DNA of 21,956 bases from Leucogyrophana mollusca (Eukaryota > Basidiomycota > Agaricomycetes > Boletales), in the NCBI GenBank assembly GCA_021014945.1, contig MU266448.1:60519-82474 (forward strand), in the 5' to 3' direction. Below are positions 10,020 through 19,491 of the stretch, piece by piece. The number at the start of each line of letters is the position of its first letter. Positions within the stretch are counted from its first letter, which is position 1. The position numbers and the translations under genes were made by a program. The notes under the pieces are model-generated. The model did no database searches, was not told the DNA's origin, and saw nothing but the letters and a program-made list of their open reading frames with translations.

Positions 10020-11310
10020 CTAGGAGATCCGTGCATCCCCATGCATCATCACCACCGCCCCACCCCACCACCTCGCCTCCTCCGGAAACCCCTCCCTGAT
10101 AACCGACACGCCCCACGCGCCCGGATCAGGCGGTACCCCCGCCTCACCCCTCCCCCTGCCCACATACGACGCACGCCCACCCCGTGCCTGGTTCCGCGTG
10201 TCCTGTGGATGAGGCTACAAACACAGACAGCACGAATGTCGACGCATCAGAATGGGAATGGTGGCACGAGCGCGTTGACGACCATGCGGGCCCCAAAGCG
10301 CGTGGAGGTGTGTGCGCCGAGTGAGGACGTGGTAGGGGCGGGGAAGCACAGCGTCGTTGACCCGCGCTGTGGAGAAGATCGCGAATACTGTTGGGTGCGG
10401 GGGGAGGCGCGTTAGTACGGCGGTCGATGCTGACGAGTGAATGAATGCAGAGAAAACGAAGTGAATGGTCCCCGTCCCCGTCCACTGTGTCGAAGCGCGT
10501 CATCTCGCCCTCCCCAGCGAGGATCGCTGCGCATGCGCCATGGAAGCCCGCGGCGAGCTGGGGCGGCATGAACGCGGAGGGCGGGGGCTGGGTTAGAGTT
10601 TCGGGTGCTTGCAGTGTAGGAAGGGGAGGGGCGGAGGGAGGGGAGGTGGGAGGGGACGCAGAGGACCTGGGCGGCGTGTGCGAGCTTGAATTCCGTCCAG
10701 CACCGCCACCGAGGGGAGAAGGGCGAGCGGGGGATGGTTGGGGGCGGGAGGGGCTGAGGAGGGGTGTTTCCATAGACAAGGGGGGTGATAGACGAGGTGA
10801 GGGGGAGCGACAGATGGGGAGGGGGCGTGATTGACGGGAAGGGTGATAGATGAGATGAAGGGTGGAAGTGATAGACTGGGGGTGATAAACGGGCTGATAG
10901 ATGGGGGGTTGATAGACAAGTAGGGCACGACAAACAAAGATAGGAGCGTAAGCGTACGTGGTGTCCAAACCACGCGGCAAGGAGTGCTCACCTTGATTAA
11001 CCGCCTCTTCCACCCTCGACATACTGACAAGCGGGGTCGAGAACCCGGGTGCATTGAGTGAGGTCATCAACGGCGCGAGGTACGTCCGCGCGGGGCGGAT
11101 CATGCGCGTCGTTGTGAGGTGGTTAGTTCGGTACTTGGAGGGCGGGAGGGAGGGACGAGCTGCAACAAGAGGACATGCCGTCCAGAGCACTTCGTCCAGA
11201 ACACTTTAGCTCCTGGCTCTCCTCGTGTAGCCCTGCATCAGACGGAGTGAAAGCGCAGAACTTGAGGTTGTTGACAATCCGGGGGTTGCGAGTGGGAGGG
11301 TTAGCTGATG
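10020..11310 (-). pseudogene. Degraded dihydroxyacetone kinase (DAK) gene, N-terminal half missing
   Basis: Three family hallmarks appear in order on the minus strand. LMTSLNAPGFST (about 11036-11066) is the end of the DhaK domain. LAAGFHGACAAI and EMTRFDTVDGDGD (about 10468-10560) are the start of the ATP-binding DhaL domain, where the family has conserved Asp residues around GDGD. GGRASYVG with PDPGAWGV (about 10108-10185) is the usual C-terminus. A TAG at 10022-10020 closes the frame. DAK phosphorylates dihydroxyacetone to DHAP. A weak VNNL match near 11270 may be the segment before the first hallmark. The middle of DhaL is broken by frame changes (VFAIFSTARV then shifts), and no DhaK N-terminal half or catalytic His region is visible upstream. 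About 390 bases of purine-rich repeat separate the first two hallmarks. Confidence 0.8.
10600..10930. repeat. Purine-rich degenerate tandem repeat
   Basis: The plus strand is strongly G/A-biased. The left half is built of GGGAGGGG-like runs. From about 10780 it holds many variants of a short unit close to GGTGATAGA (for example gggtgatagatg, agtgatagactg, ggctgatagatg, ggttgatagaca), spaced 10-25 bases apart. It lies between two DAK hallmark blocks, probably within an expanded intron. Such purine tracts can form triplex or G-rich structures, but that is inference. Confidence 0.7.
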
Positions 11311-11864
11311 GACGGGATCATCTAGTGCGGGGGGCTATAATTGTAAAAGGCTCGTGACCAGCCAAACGGAGTGTGCAGCGATGCCATTGCGTTCACTGTT
11401 GATTGAGACTCCGGAGAATAGCTAAAGGGATGGAGCATCTTGCGTCGTGGTGCTCCAATATTGGGTTACGTAACTGTAGGGCGCGTCGGGATTTACCATT
11501 CTTGGCCATGTGGCGCAGGTCGTTCGCCTGCGTCTCTTTTTTGTAGTCTTCAAGTTATCATTCCCTCGGTCGCTGGACTTGAAGCACTGGAGAATGATAC
11601 TTATACTTACAATGACTTTCTTGAGCCCATCGACCTCCGTATCATCAAACCGGTTTTTGAAAATATCGACGCTCATCTCCCAGGGCGCCAAAGCTGCAAG
11701 TCTGGTCCTCACCTCTGCCTCAGCAGCACCGACTCATTGACACTCAAACAAGAATAAAACATGTGCATTTCGGCCTCACCTCCAGAAAGCCTACAACGCC
11801 TATTTGCGGGATTGTGCATCTGATGGATCCGAGCCCAACAGTACGCAACGTTCAGCGGATCTGG
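11311..11864. other. Stretch with one exon-like block, no assigned gene
   Basis: On the minus strand a block near 11700-11610 reads LAALAPWEMSVDIFKNRFDD and is followed by a good donor (GTAAGT near 11618). It may be an exon of the lost upstream part of the DAK gene or of another gene. I cannot assign it. The remainder shows no conserved frame. Confidence 0.3.
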
Positions 11865-11882
11865 TGCTCACCGCCATCCACC

Positions 11883-12236
11883 ACGCCAGCCCGACTCGGT
11901 TCTGTCCGCAGGGCATTCTCGCCATCGCTGGGCAATTCTACGAACCTGCGGTCGAACTACCTCAAGCAGAATCAAACGCAGGAGCCTGAGAATGGCTTTT
12001 TAGGTATGTTCTCGTTGTTCTCATGTACCCTCGCCGTCTGCTTGATATTTCGACTTTCAAGCATAGGTGTCTATGACGAGCAGATGGGACTAGTTTGCGT
12101 TTGCGAGTTCGAAACATTCTCAGCGTTGAGCTTCCCCGATGCCCATCTCAAACAACTCGAAGTTTCGGCTTTGTCGACGCGTTCGACGTTGCGTCTCTCT
12201 GATGCGTTGCTCGCTTGGGTCGGTTCTTCGCCATAG
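11883..12236 (+). pseudogene. Copy B counterpart of the small conserved ORF
   Basis: Same frame, same 63-base intron (12004-12066, starting gtatgttctcg) and same stop (TAG 12234-12236) as the ORF at 3674-4021. The codon matching the copy A start is ACG. The frame remains open upstream to 11763, with ATG codons at 11763 and 11821, so a different start is possible. No domain recognised. Labelled pseudogene only because the conserved start is lost. Confidence 0.35.
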
Positions 12237-12239
12237 ACG

Positions 12240-12830
12240 GATGCTTCAAAAGTACTCCTCACTCCAGGCCCGACGGTCTGTGAGCGGAGCACGACATTTC
12301 TTCGAGCGTCTTCAACAGTTTGACCAAAGTACCCGCATGCTGTTATATTCTCCGAATAAGTCTGCTCATCAGCCGTCCTTACTAGGGACCACGTCCAACT
12401 CATCGCACGGCAAGTCCGGCCCACCCTCTCACGCGTCCGGCACCGACCCCAGTGTGAACGGGCTAAAAGGCAAAGAGGCCCCCACCGCGCAAGTCGACGC
12501 AGTACGGCAAGAGCGGGCAGTAGTCGGTGCCCCACCGTCCGCAGTCCACAGTCCACCATCCGCGTCCGCATCTCAGAATCCACACTCCGCGATTCTTTTT
12601 CTGCTCCTTGGCCGTCATTCCACCGCCTACAGCGTATTTACCACCACCAGTGTACCTGGAGGTATCAGTTCTCTGACACAGGCGAACACCTTGTCGGACA
12701 AAGGTACTCCCCACCCCAGGCCCGACGCTCCGCGAGTGGTGTACGACATGTCCCCGAGTGTGATCAACAGTCCAGACGGCCCTTCACCAAAGTACCCCCA
12801 TATTGCTATGTACTCCGAGTAAGTCTACTC
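12240..12830. repeat. Internal imperfect direct repeat in copy B
   Basis: Blocks 12240-12365 and about 12690-12830 share the same succession of words: agtactcc, caggcccgacg, acgacat, caacagt, ccaaagtaccc and ctccga.taagtct. Copy A has only one such block, near 4030-4160. About 320 bases lie between the two units, including the short C-rich stretch ccgtccgcagtccacagtcc near 12535. Confidence 0.65.
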
Positions 12831-13606
12831 ACTTCATCCGTCTTTTGTAGATTAAACTGATGTTCGTTAATCAAGCCTTTTGCACCGTTTCTGTGAGCCT
12901 CTGCTCTGGTCTTTACGCAGTAAGTTGGCGTTTCGATAACGTGGCCTCAATCTGTCATCTGGATGGGCGACGTACCGGTCACAGCTTTATCTTCAAAGAA
13001 TCATGTGGTTCGCAAGTGGGCCTGGTCGGCAATCTGTAGACCGGCGAACGCGTTTCTGCAAATATGGTAACGAGGACGACCCACGCGAGCCATCACCATG
13101 GTCCTGCCAGGGAACGCAATCGTACGTCCCGCTCTCGTGCTCTCATACGGCGAGGCTGACCTAGGGTCCCTTCCAGTGATCGACATCTCGTCGTCTTCGG
13201 CACCCTCCGCTATCTCGTACAATCCCGGTATCGCTGTTGTTACGATCATTGCTCCTGCAATCACACCGGGCTGATCACGCCCAGCGACGCAGGGCCACTA
13301 GGTGCCTCCCACTCAGTCGCCCCCGTAGTCACGCCGTCCCACACGTCTTCAGCCGCCACAACATGCGCGTCCCGCCACGTTCACGAACCCCGCCCCCTTC
13401 ATACAGCATCACACGTACACCACATTTTACCGCTTCCCATTCCTTGCAGCACTCATCCGTCCGACGTACCACTGCATTCAGCGTCTCCATCCACCAGAGA
13501 ATCGCCGGACCCATCGCTCTCGGCTCACTGGGACCTTCCGAAGGCGCGCCGCTAGGCGTTTCTGCTGAACGGGCGACATTTACCGTACGGTTACGGCCAC
13601 ACAGTA

Positions 13607-13681
13607 CAGGGTTTTGCATAATTGCGTGAACACACGCAGATGTTTTTCGTGTCTGACACCGCCACTTTGTGACCTTGTCAC
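13607..13681 (+). repeat. Left terminal inverted repeat of the transposon
   Basis: About 75 bases, matching the reverse complement of 17025-17099. The first 27 bases are identical. The remainder has scattered changes and a one-base indel, and the match ends at ccactttgtgaccttgtcac. Confidence 0.92.
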
Positions 13682-13970
13682 GCCACCCAGCCACTTGCTC
13701 CGCCCATTGAACTATTCCCCAACGAACGCTCATCGGATCTCGTGCTGCTGTCCTAGCCGTTTTTACAGGTATACGCTCAATCATCTGATTCTCGTTCGCA
13801 GGGCTGACCTCCTGCTAGGGCTTGTTTTCGAACAGCGATATGGCCAGTCGGACGGATCTACATGTACCCCGGGGCTATAAAAACTGTCCTTGAGGTGAGC
13901 CTGTACTGCATCTCCCTTTCGTTGTCTTTTTTCTCCATTTTCGCGCTCGTTTACACCACGCTCTTTTGCA
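13682..13970 (+). promoter_or_regulatory. Promoter region of the passenger gene with TATA box
   Basis: TATAAAAA lies at 13876-13883, about 90 bases before the ATG at 13971. A pyrimidine-rich stretch (ctccctttcgttgtctttttt) follows, typical of fungal transcription starts. This is good evidence that the passenger has its own promoter inside the element. Confidence 0.65.
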
Positions 13971-15749
13971 ATGTGTAAGTCTTCGAACCGCTGGAATCGT
14001 GACAACGAGAAACCAGGATCTTGGTTCCACGAATTGGTCACTCTGCCAATGCTCGCTCCAGACCTTGCACGTCCCGGATACTTACACGCTCATTCAGGTG
14101 ACCCTGTCGTCCATCCGCAGCCTCGCTCTCAACAGCTCATGCGCAGCGTCGTGATGACAGACATCCGAGACACCAATAGTGGTGAGTTCTGATGGATCTT
14201 CGTACTCGTGTACTGACCCTTCCATGGAAGGCCCTACCAGTAGTGAACAGCCTGCCAAGCCAGCCCCCGAATGTGATGGGAGTTCCATCTGCCCTGCGAC
14301 ACCACTGCAAGACCGCAGTGTGGACAGCAACAGTGAAGCTCACAGTAACTTACACCCTTCTATCTTTCCGCCTTTGACTGAGATGTATCCCACAGCTCCA
14401 GAGCGTGTCTTCTACCTCAATGTTGCTCTCGAGCGGACCGAACAAACATTTACCAGTCGTGGGCCAGGGAAGCCAAAAACCACATTCGAAAGCAAACCTG
14501 GGCCACAGCTTGCCGTTGCGAGTCTTTCTCATGTCGAAGTTGTCCATCATATCCTCGCAGTCCATGGACTCGAAGATCGGTATGTCGCTGGTCCTGCCTC
14601 TGGGCCTCCTTTTCGTGCGTCGTGCAAAGGCTTTGCGTAAGTTCATCGGTGGGTTCCATGCTGTCCTTTTTGCTCATTATAATCTGCAGTGGCGGCCAGA
14701 AAAATGCACCAACTGTAAGGGATGACGAGGATTGGAACAACCTCACGAAACAGCTTTCGGCAACCAAGGGATCTGTAGACACCATCCAGATCATGATTTC
14801 GCTGAAGGATTTGGAGCCATATAAGGGTCACAAACGTGTACGGCGACTTGCTCTGTCTCGCATATTGTTGTTTACATTCAGTACTAGGCACTCTCGCCAG
14901 ATCCAGTTGAGGAAGTTACACGTGGGACATATGTAAGTTTATGCTGTGTTCGTCGAGCCTGTGCTCATCTCATGGCCATCAGACTCGTGTAGCAACCTAC
15001 AGTGTCTTGCAGCAAAAGACAGGTGCCCGGATCAACGAAATCAAGCAGTACTGGCCATGTCAAAAGCATGGTCACTGCTATATCGACTTCAACTGTGAAC
15101 ACATCGAGCTAAACAGGTTCCGTCTGAATGCATGGGCAGCGGCATTGGTGCGTTGCGTCGTCGTGTACATCAATTGTGGGGTTACCGACTTGTTACTGAC
15201 CAGATTGCCGATGACAACATCCTGGCATCTCAGCCACCTCCCGAAGAACTACTTCTTGAGTGGCGGTCCATACGCCCAATGCATGTCCCTCTCCCCAAGC
15301 GCCGTGGTGTTACAGGCCCACACCGTGACAGAGCCACTGCTTCGTCAGACATGAACAGTGGTGCTGACTTCGGTGCTGTCTTGACGAGCCTTGCAGGTCC
15401 CTTCATCAAATCACTTGCGAATATTGCAGTTACATCACTATCTACATCACTCAATCCCCCGGTTCCTCAGTCTCCACATCGCCTGTCATCTCCACCACCT
15501 GCTGTCGAGGACGAGCTGGTTGCTTGCCTCAGAGCCTTTGGTTCAGCAAGGCGACTGTCCCAGGATAGTATTGATAAGGCCATTGGTGCGCTGGAGGAAG
15601 CTGCATACACCCCCGATATCATGGGTGATGCAAAAGAGACTCGGCTGGTAGAGCTTACTGGCCTCGCCGAAGGTCATGCCATCGCACTGGTGAAGTTCTC
15701 GCGTGAGTGGTGTGGCAAGATTGATGGGAAACGGGCTCGTCGTGTTTAG
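13971..15749 (+). CDS. Transposon passenger protein of unknown function
   Basis: Exons join in frame: 13971-14181, 14231-14636, 14690-14837, 14888-14932, 14983-15147 and 15204-15749, with introns of 49-56 bases. A further in-frame 51-base intron (14345-14395, gtaact..cacag) is likely. The product is 489 or 506 residues. It is hydrophilic, with a Ser/Pro-rich N-terminal third and no signal peptide or membrane segment. A central block (about residues 270-325) has a Cys/His cluster, WPCQKHGHC then NCEH, followed by NRFRLNAWAAAL, which resembles a small zinc-binding fold. A Pro-rich stretch (SPHRLSSPPP) leads to a helical C-terminus ending KIDGKRARRV. From memory, similar CxxHxxC..LNxxxLxxWA segments occur in uncharacterised agaricomycete proteins. 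It lies wholly inside the element, converges on the transposase and has its own TATA box. It could aid DNA binding, regulate transposition or be captured host DNA. Confidence 0.85.
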
Positions 15750-15897
15750 GATACTTGGTTTGTTTAATCTTCTCTTTGGTTGGTCCTTTGATACTACCAT
15801 GCTTTCCTTCTGTATGGTACGCTAATTTTCAGTTTCACTATGATACATTGGCTTGCCGTACATAATGGTAGCTCCCACTGTCGTTGACTCCCTAGTT

Positions 15898-16976
15898 CTA
15901 CATATACCCACAATCCTTGAACCATCCTCTGGCATCCTCAGCCGAAACACTGATAGCTGCCTGATGAATCAACCAAGGCATCTTTGTAGCATCGGTCAGC
16001 AAAGTCTCATGACGACGAAGCCATGCCTTGATGCAAGAGAAGGTTTCTTCAATGGGGTTGAGATCGGGAGAGTATGGTGGTAGGTACATAAGCCGTGCTC
16101 CTAGAATCTGCTTGTCAGCAAGGGCTTGAAGCTGAAGTAGGCTTGTTACTGACCACATTCTTCCACAATGATCTCTCGGAGCTCAGGATCATGGTGGATG
16201 CTGCAGTTGTCAAGAATAACAACACTCCTCTTCCCAGGGAAGGGATTCAGCTGGGGAGCCTGGAGGTGATACTGAGTTTTAAGCTTGGAAGGAAGGGAAG
16301 ATTGTATCCAAATGCATACCACTTGCTCCCGAATGAAAGTGAGGAATTTATCCTTTGTTACCGAGCCCTCAAAGATGTCAAGGGCTATGATTCCTTCAGT
16401 TGTCAGTGCCGGGAGTATAGAGTATCGAACACCCCTCAGAAAAGCAGCTCTCCTGACACATGGAATCCCCTCATCCGACCTTCCATATTGGCGCTGAAGC
16501 GTCTGATTGTCAACAGCACTCTCGTCAAGTGCAACGAAGACATCGGGATCCGTGTACTGAGCCATATCACCTTCCCAAATTGCCCGCAGCTCTTCATCTC
16601 GTTCGAGGGCAACTCTCTGCAACCACTTCCGAGTCAATCCATAGCGATCGAGCATCCGAGCGATAGATGCAATGGATACATGGAGGTTTCGGACATCGGC
16701 GAGTCGTGCCTGGATTTCATCCAGGTATAGAACTGGATTGGCATCAAGCAGGGTGGATACATAGTGGATATCAGTCTCCTCGAAAAGGGATGGGCGCCCG
16801 GTACGAAGACTGTATGGGTTGTTGACTTCACCAAAGGTTCGGAAGGTGCTGATGACATTGGAGACATGCCCAATGGAGCAGTTTGTGAGGGTAGCAATTT
16901 GCCTGTAGGTCATTCTGCCCTCGAAATACCATTCTATTATCCTCTCCTTGAGATCAGTGGACATCGCAGGAGCCAT
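15898..16976 (-). CDS. Tc1/mariner (IS630-type) DDE transposase
   Basis: Three exons (16976-16320, 16259-16154, 16100-15898) give 321 residues. The introns are 60 bases (16319-16260, in frame) and 53 bases (16153-16101). An N-terminal helix-turn-helix (TYRQIATLTNCSIGHVSNV) should bind the inverted repeats. The catalytic triad is visible: Asp in VALDESAVD, Asp in VVILDNCSIHH, and Glu in SPDLNPIEETF, with about 35 residues between the second and third. The splice joins give REQV/APQLNPFPG and EECG/ARLMYLPPYSPD, both typical of the family. I chose the ATG at 16976 (MAPAMSTDLKE) because the frame upstream runs into the terminal repeat and lacks family sequence. Family length is about 320-360, so the protein looks complete. 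It excises the element and reinserts it at TA. Confidence 0.93.
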
Positions 16977-17024
16977 GAGTATGCAGTTATGTGTACTTAG
17001 TTCGAGAGACTTGGACTTGCAGTG

Positions 17025-17099
17025 TGACAAAGTCACAAAGTGGCAGTGCCCAGGCCCGAAAAGAATCTGCGCGTGTTCACGCAATTATGCAAAACCCTG
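17025..17099 (-). repeat. Right terminal inverted repeat of the transposon
   Basis: Reverse complement of the left repeat at 13607-13681; it ends ttatgcaaaaccctg and is followed by the TA at 17100-17101. The transposase start codon lies only about 50 bases inside it, leaving little room for a separate promoter. Confidence 0.92.
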
Positions 17100-17965
17100 T
17101 AAGGCACCCGCCACCGATGCACACTCCTAATCCGTCGCGGCAGCAATCCGCGATGCGTTTGTCTCGACGATCTACGCGCGACCTGCGAACCACCTGCAGT
17201 GTTTAGCTCGGCGTCTCCTGTCGCGTCCAGCCTACCGCATTGCCATCGACCGCAACATTGAGCTTATCGTCACACAGCGTCGCTTTGGGAGCAGTATGGA
17301 TGTAGACGAGCTGCCGAATCCACCGTAATATAGATTGCAGATGGAACATAGTTTTCGTGGGTAGCAAGCTTTAGATCGGAAGGAAGAGAAGTGGTGGAGG
17401 TCCCGTCGGGATGGCTGAAGCATGAGACATCGCCTGGCGAGAGGTTGATAAGCAAAGGACGTATTCACCGGGCTACGCGATCCTATGAGCGTTGCTCTGC
17501 CCTGTTTTACTGGCCAATATGGGGGATATGTCGTACCAGGAGGACAACCACCATGGTGTCGTGAAGTCACCTCGAACGCACATGAGGGGGTCAATAAGTC
17601 CATTTCTGACGCGTACGAATCATCGAGTAGCACGTTCCCGACGCGATTCCCTCGCATCATGCGCATATATATCCACCTTCTTCCTCTGCAGCGCCGTTCC
17701 CTTGCTAAAAAGCAAAGCACCCGCTGTCTCCTCGCCCTCGGACGCACTCCATGTTGCCAAGTTCGTCGCCCTCCCTTTTCAATTCGCCTTGTGTGTTCGA
17801 CTGTATGCAGGGGCCGGTGATGGCGGAGACGAGGAGGTTTTGAGACAGGGGGTTCACGGAGGGAGGAAGCGGGGTGATGTGAGGCGACGGTGACGTGAGG
17901 CGGTGAGTGGTGGGGAGGAGACAGAGAGGGTGTATGATGGTGAGTCGGGACCTGGCTTGCATGTG
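17100..17965. repeat. Repeat copy B, right part (after the transposon)
   Basis: Continues the match to copy A from cacccgccacc and ctcctaatccgtcgcggcag (copy A 5551-5587) to gtgagtcgggacctg (copy A 6668-6682). Relative to copy A it lacks about 200 bases (copy A roughly 5930-6130). Confidence 0.7.
17520..17830 (+). pseudogene. Degraded casein-kinase-1 C-lobe in repeat copy B
   Basis: LLKSKAPAVSSPSDALHVAK followed by FVALPFQFA (about 17697-17785) aligns to the kinase at 18295-19491 over TLSWRKTKGTTVSAPWDAIH and onward. An earlier piece reads NAHEGV, matching NAHDGI. Frame changes and missing segments rule out a working kinase. Confidence 0.65.
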
Positions 17966-18294
17966 ATCTTGGACCTGATTGTCGATTTTTCCCCGGCCCC
18001 GCCGGTAGGAGCACGCTGTTGCTTCGCCGCATTTTTAGGTCGTGCCAAGTGCTTCGAGGTTTGCATACGTCAAGCACGAGTGGCTTTGGAGCGACACGCG
18101 ATCATGTGATGGAATGGGTGGACTGCCAGCAAGAGCCGTGATTATCCAATCTTGTCCGTACTTGGACCTTGCAGGCCACTGCAACAATAAGGCCGCTCTC
18201 CCCCACACCCACCCCAGCGGCGTTCATAATCGTACTCCCCCGCCTCAAGCTCAGGCCGCACACACTGCGACCAGCCACATACCACGGCACGCTC
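17966..18294 (+). promoter_or_regulatory. Upstream region of the casein-kinase-1-like gene
   Basis: No coding frame is supported here. A CCAAT-like word (ttatccaatc near 18142) lies about 150 bases before the ATG at 18295. No clear TATA box is visible. Confidence 0.3.
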
Positions 18295-19491
18295 ATGGAG
18301 TTCACGCTCGGGGGCAAATACAGGCTCGAGGAGATCGCCATAGGCGGCTGTGGTATGTCTGCGGTGTCTCGCTGACTTGAGTCTTGCACCCTGCTAACGG
18401 GCGCATGGGCACAGGCAGTGTCTTCTCCGGGATCCACACTATCGCGGGCAAGGAGGTTGCTATAAACCTCGAGCCCGCCGTCCCCTCCTCGTGGAACGCC
18501 AGCTCGCCGCTCAAGCAGGAATCCAAGGTCTACAGAACGCTCGTGGGCGGGCTTGGCGTCCCCTGGACAATGTGGTCCAGCAAGCAGGGCGACTATAATG
18601 TGACGGTCACTGACACGCTCGGCGCGAGCTTGGAGGACCTGTTCGGGATGTGCAATCGGCACTTTACCTCAAGATGGTGCTGCTGCGGATCAGCTCGTGA
18701 GTGGAACTTTTTCGGTGGTGTGCTCGGCTGGGCTTTCTTGTGCGAGGTATATAGTGGGCACGGCTTATTTTCCGTTTGTGATTTGTACATTTTGTGTTTT
18801 GTGTTTTGTGTATTTTGCTTTTTATTTTCTGCTAGACTTGGGCCTCTGAAACGCCAACGATGCCATGCTGTGGACAGTGGATCAGTTTTCTCATGCCCTC
18901 CTCACAGACATCCCGGCTCGAGTTCATACATTCGCGCGACTTCATCCACCGCGACGTCAAGCCCACCAACATTGTCGACGTCATCAATTTTGGCCTTGCG
19001 AAAAAATTCAGGGACCCGAAGGCGGGCGCACATATCCCGTACCGGAAGGACGACCACCACGGTGTTGGGACCTCACTGTTTGTGAGCCTGAATGCACACG
19101 ATGGGATCAGTGAGCCCTTGATATCCTCGGCAGTATAGCCCACTTTACGCTGACGCGCACGGCTTGCCGCGCAGAATGCTCTCAGCGCGACGACCTCAAG
19201 TCCCTCGTGTATATGCTAATCTATTTCCTGCGCGGCACCCTCTCCTGGCGAAAAACCAAAGGCACCACTGTTTCCGCGCCCTGGGACGCCATCCACACCG
19301 TGAGGCTCGCCGCGCTCCCCCTCCTCACCGCAGGCCTCCCCGCCGAGTTCGCAGTCTTCTTTGAGTACGCACGCGGGCTCAAGTTTGGGGACCTCCCGGA
19401 CTACGAGGGCCTGCGGGAGCTGTTTCGGGGCCTCGTGGGGCGCGTGGGGGTGCAGTACAGCGGGGTGTCTGATTGGACGCTGGCCTGGTGA
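18295..19491 (+). pseudogene. Casein-kinase-1-like gene, catalytically disabled and frameshifted
   Basis: Exon 1 (18295-18352, GGKYRLEEIAIGGCG) is spliced to exon 2 from 18416 (SVFSGIHTIAGKEVAINLE, ESKVYRTLVGGLGVPW, LGASLEDLFGMCNR). An exon near 18911 reads RLEFIHSRDFIHRDVKPTNI, and the last exon (19175-19491, CSQRDDLKSL..) ends with DWTLAW and a stop. Order and length fit a CK1 Ser/Thr kinase domain. The ATP-binding Lys of VAIKLE is Asn, and the DFG Asp is Asn (VINFGLAKK). About ten residues before DFG are missing, and a one-base deletion after HFT (near 18668) shifts the frame. A long T/G-rich stretch (18697-18835) replaces a normal short intron. HRD is intact. It is most likely a dead copy; a pseudokinase is less likely because of the frameshift. 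Confidence 0.85.

Larger units (their letters stand above)
11865..13606. repeat. Repeat copy B, left part (before the transposon)
   Basis: Collinear with copy A from gtgctcaccgccatccacca up to ggcgacatttaccgt, then cut by the transposon at 13607 and continued at 17100-17965. Copy B lacks the roughly 600-base Pch2-containing block of copy A. It has an extra internal duplication at 12240-12365 and 12690-12830. The small ORF shared with copy A ends at 12236. The long frame 12139-12822 has no recognisable domain and is probably fortuitous. Confidence 0.7.
13607..17099. mobile_element. Tc1/mariner-type DNA transposon with passenger gene
   Basis: The 3,493-base element is bounded by inverted repeats beginning CAGGGTTTTGCATAATTGCG and flanked by TA on both sides (13605-13606 and 17100-17101), the target duplication expected of Tc1/mariner. 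It carries two convergent genes separated by 148 bases: an unknown passenger (13971-15749, plus) and a DDE transposase (16976-15898, minus). Both reading frames are intact after splicing, so it may be autonomous. It sits inside repeat copy B; copy A represents the uninterrupted arrangement. Most fungal Tc1/mariner elements are about 1.3-2.5 kb with transposase only, so the second gene and larger size are unusual. Confidence 0.93.

Noticed and set aside
10600..10930. CRISPR-like array
   Set aside because: Units are short, variable and unevenly spaced, with no unique spacers, and the host is a eukaryote.
10144..11190. Minus-strand 348-residue open frame as a single proline-rich gene
   Set aside because: Only its ends match DAK. 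The Pro/Ser/Leu middle is the translated purine repeat, and the true C-terminus lies in another frame.
12139..12822. Plus-strand 227-residue open frame as a gene
   Set aside because: It spans the internal duplication of copy B, has no domain, and the frame matches copy A only briefly before a stop there.
16977..17084. Transposase starting at an upstream ATG near 17084
   Set aside because: That N-terminus would be translated from the terminal inverted repeat and has no family resemblance; the ATG at 16976 gives a normal length.
17232..18077. Minus-strand 281-residue open frame
   Set aside because: Antisense to repeat copy B and its CK1 remnant, with no domain; the same frame is not kept in copy A.
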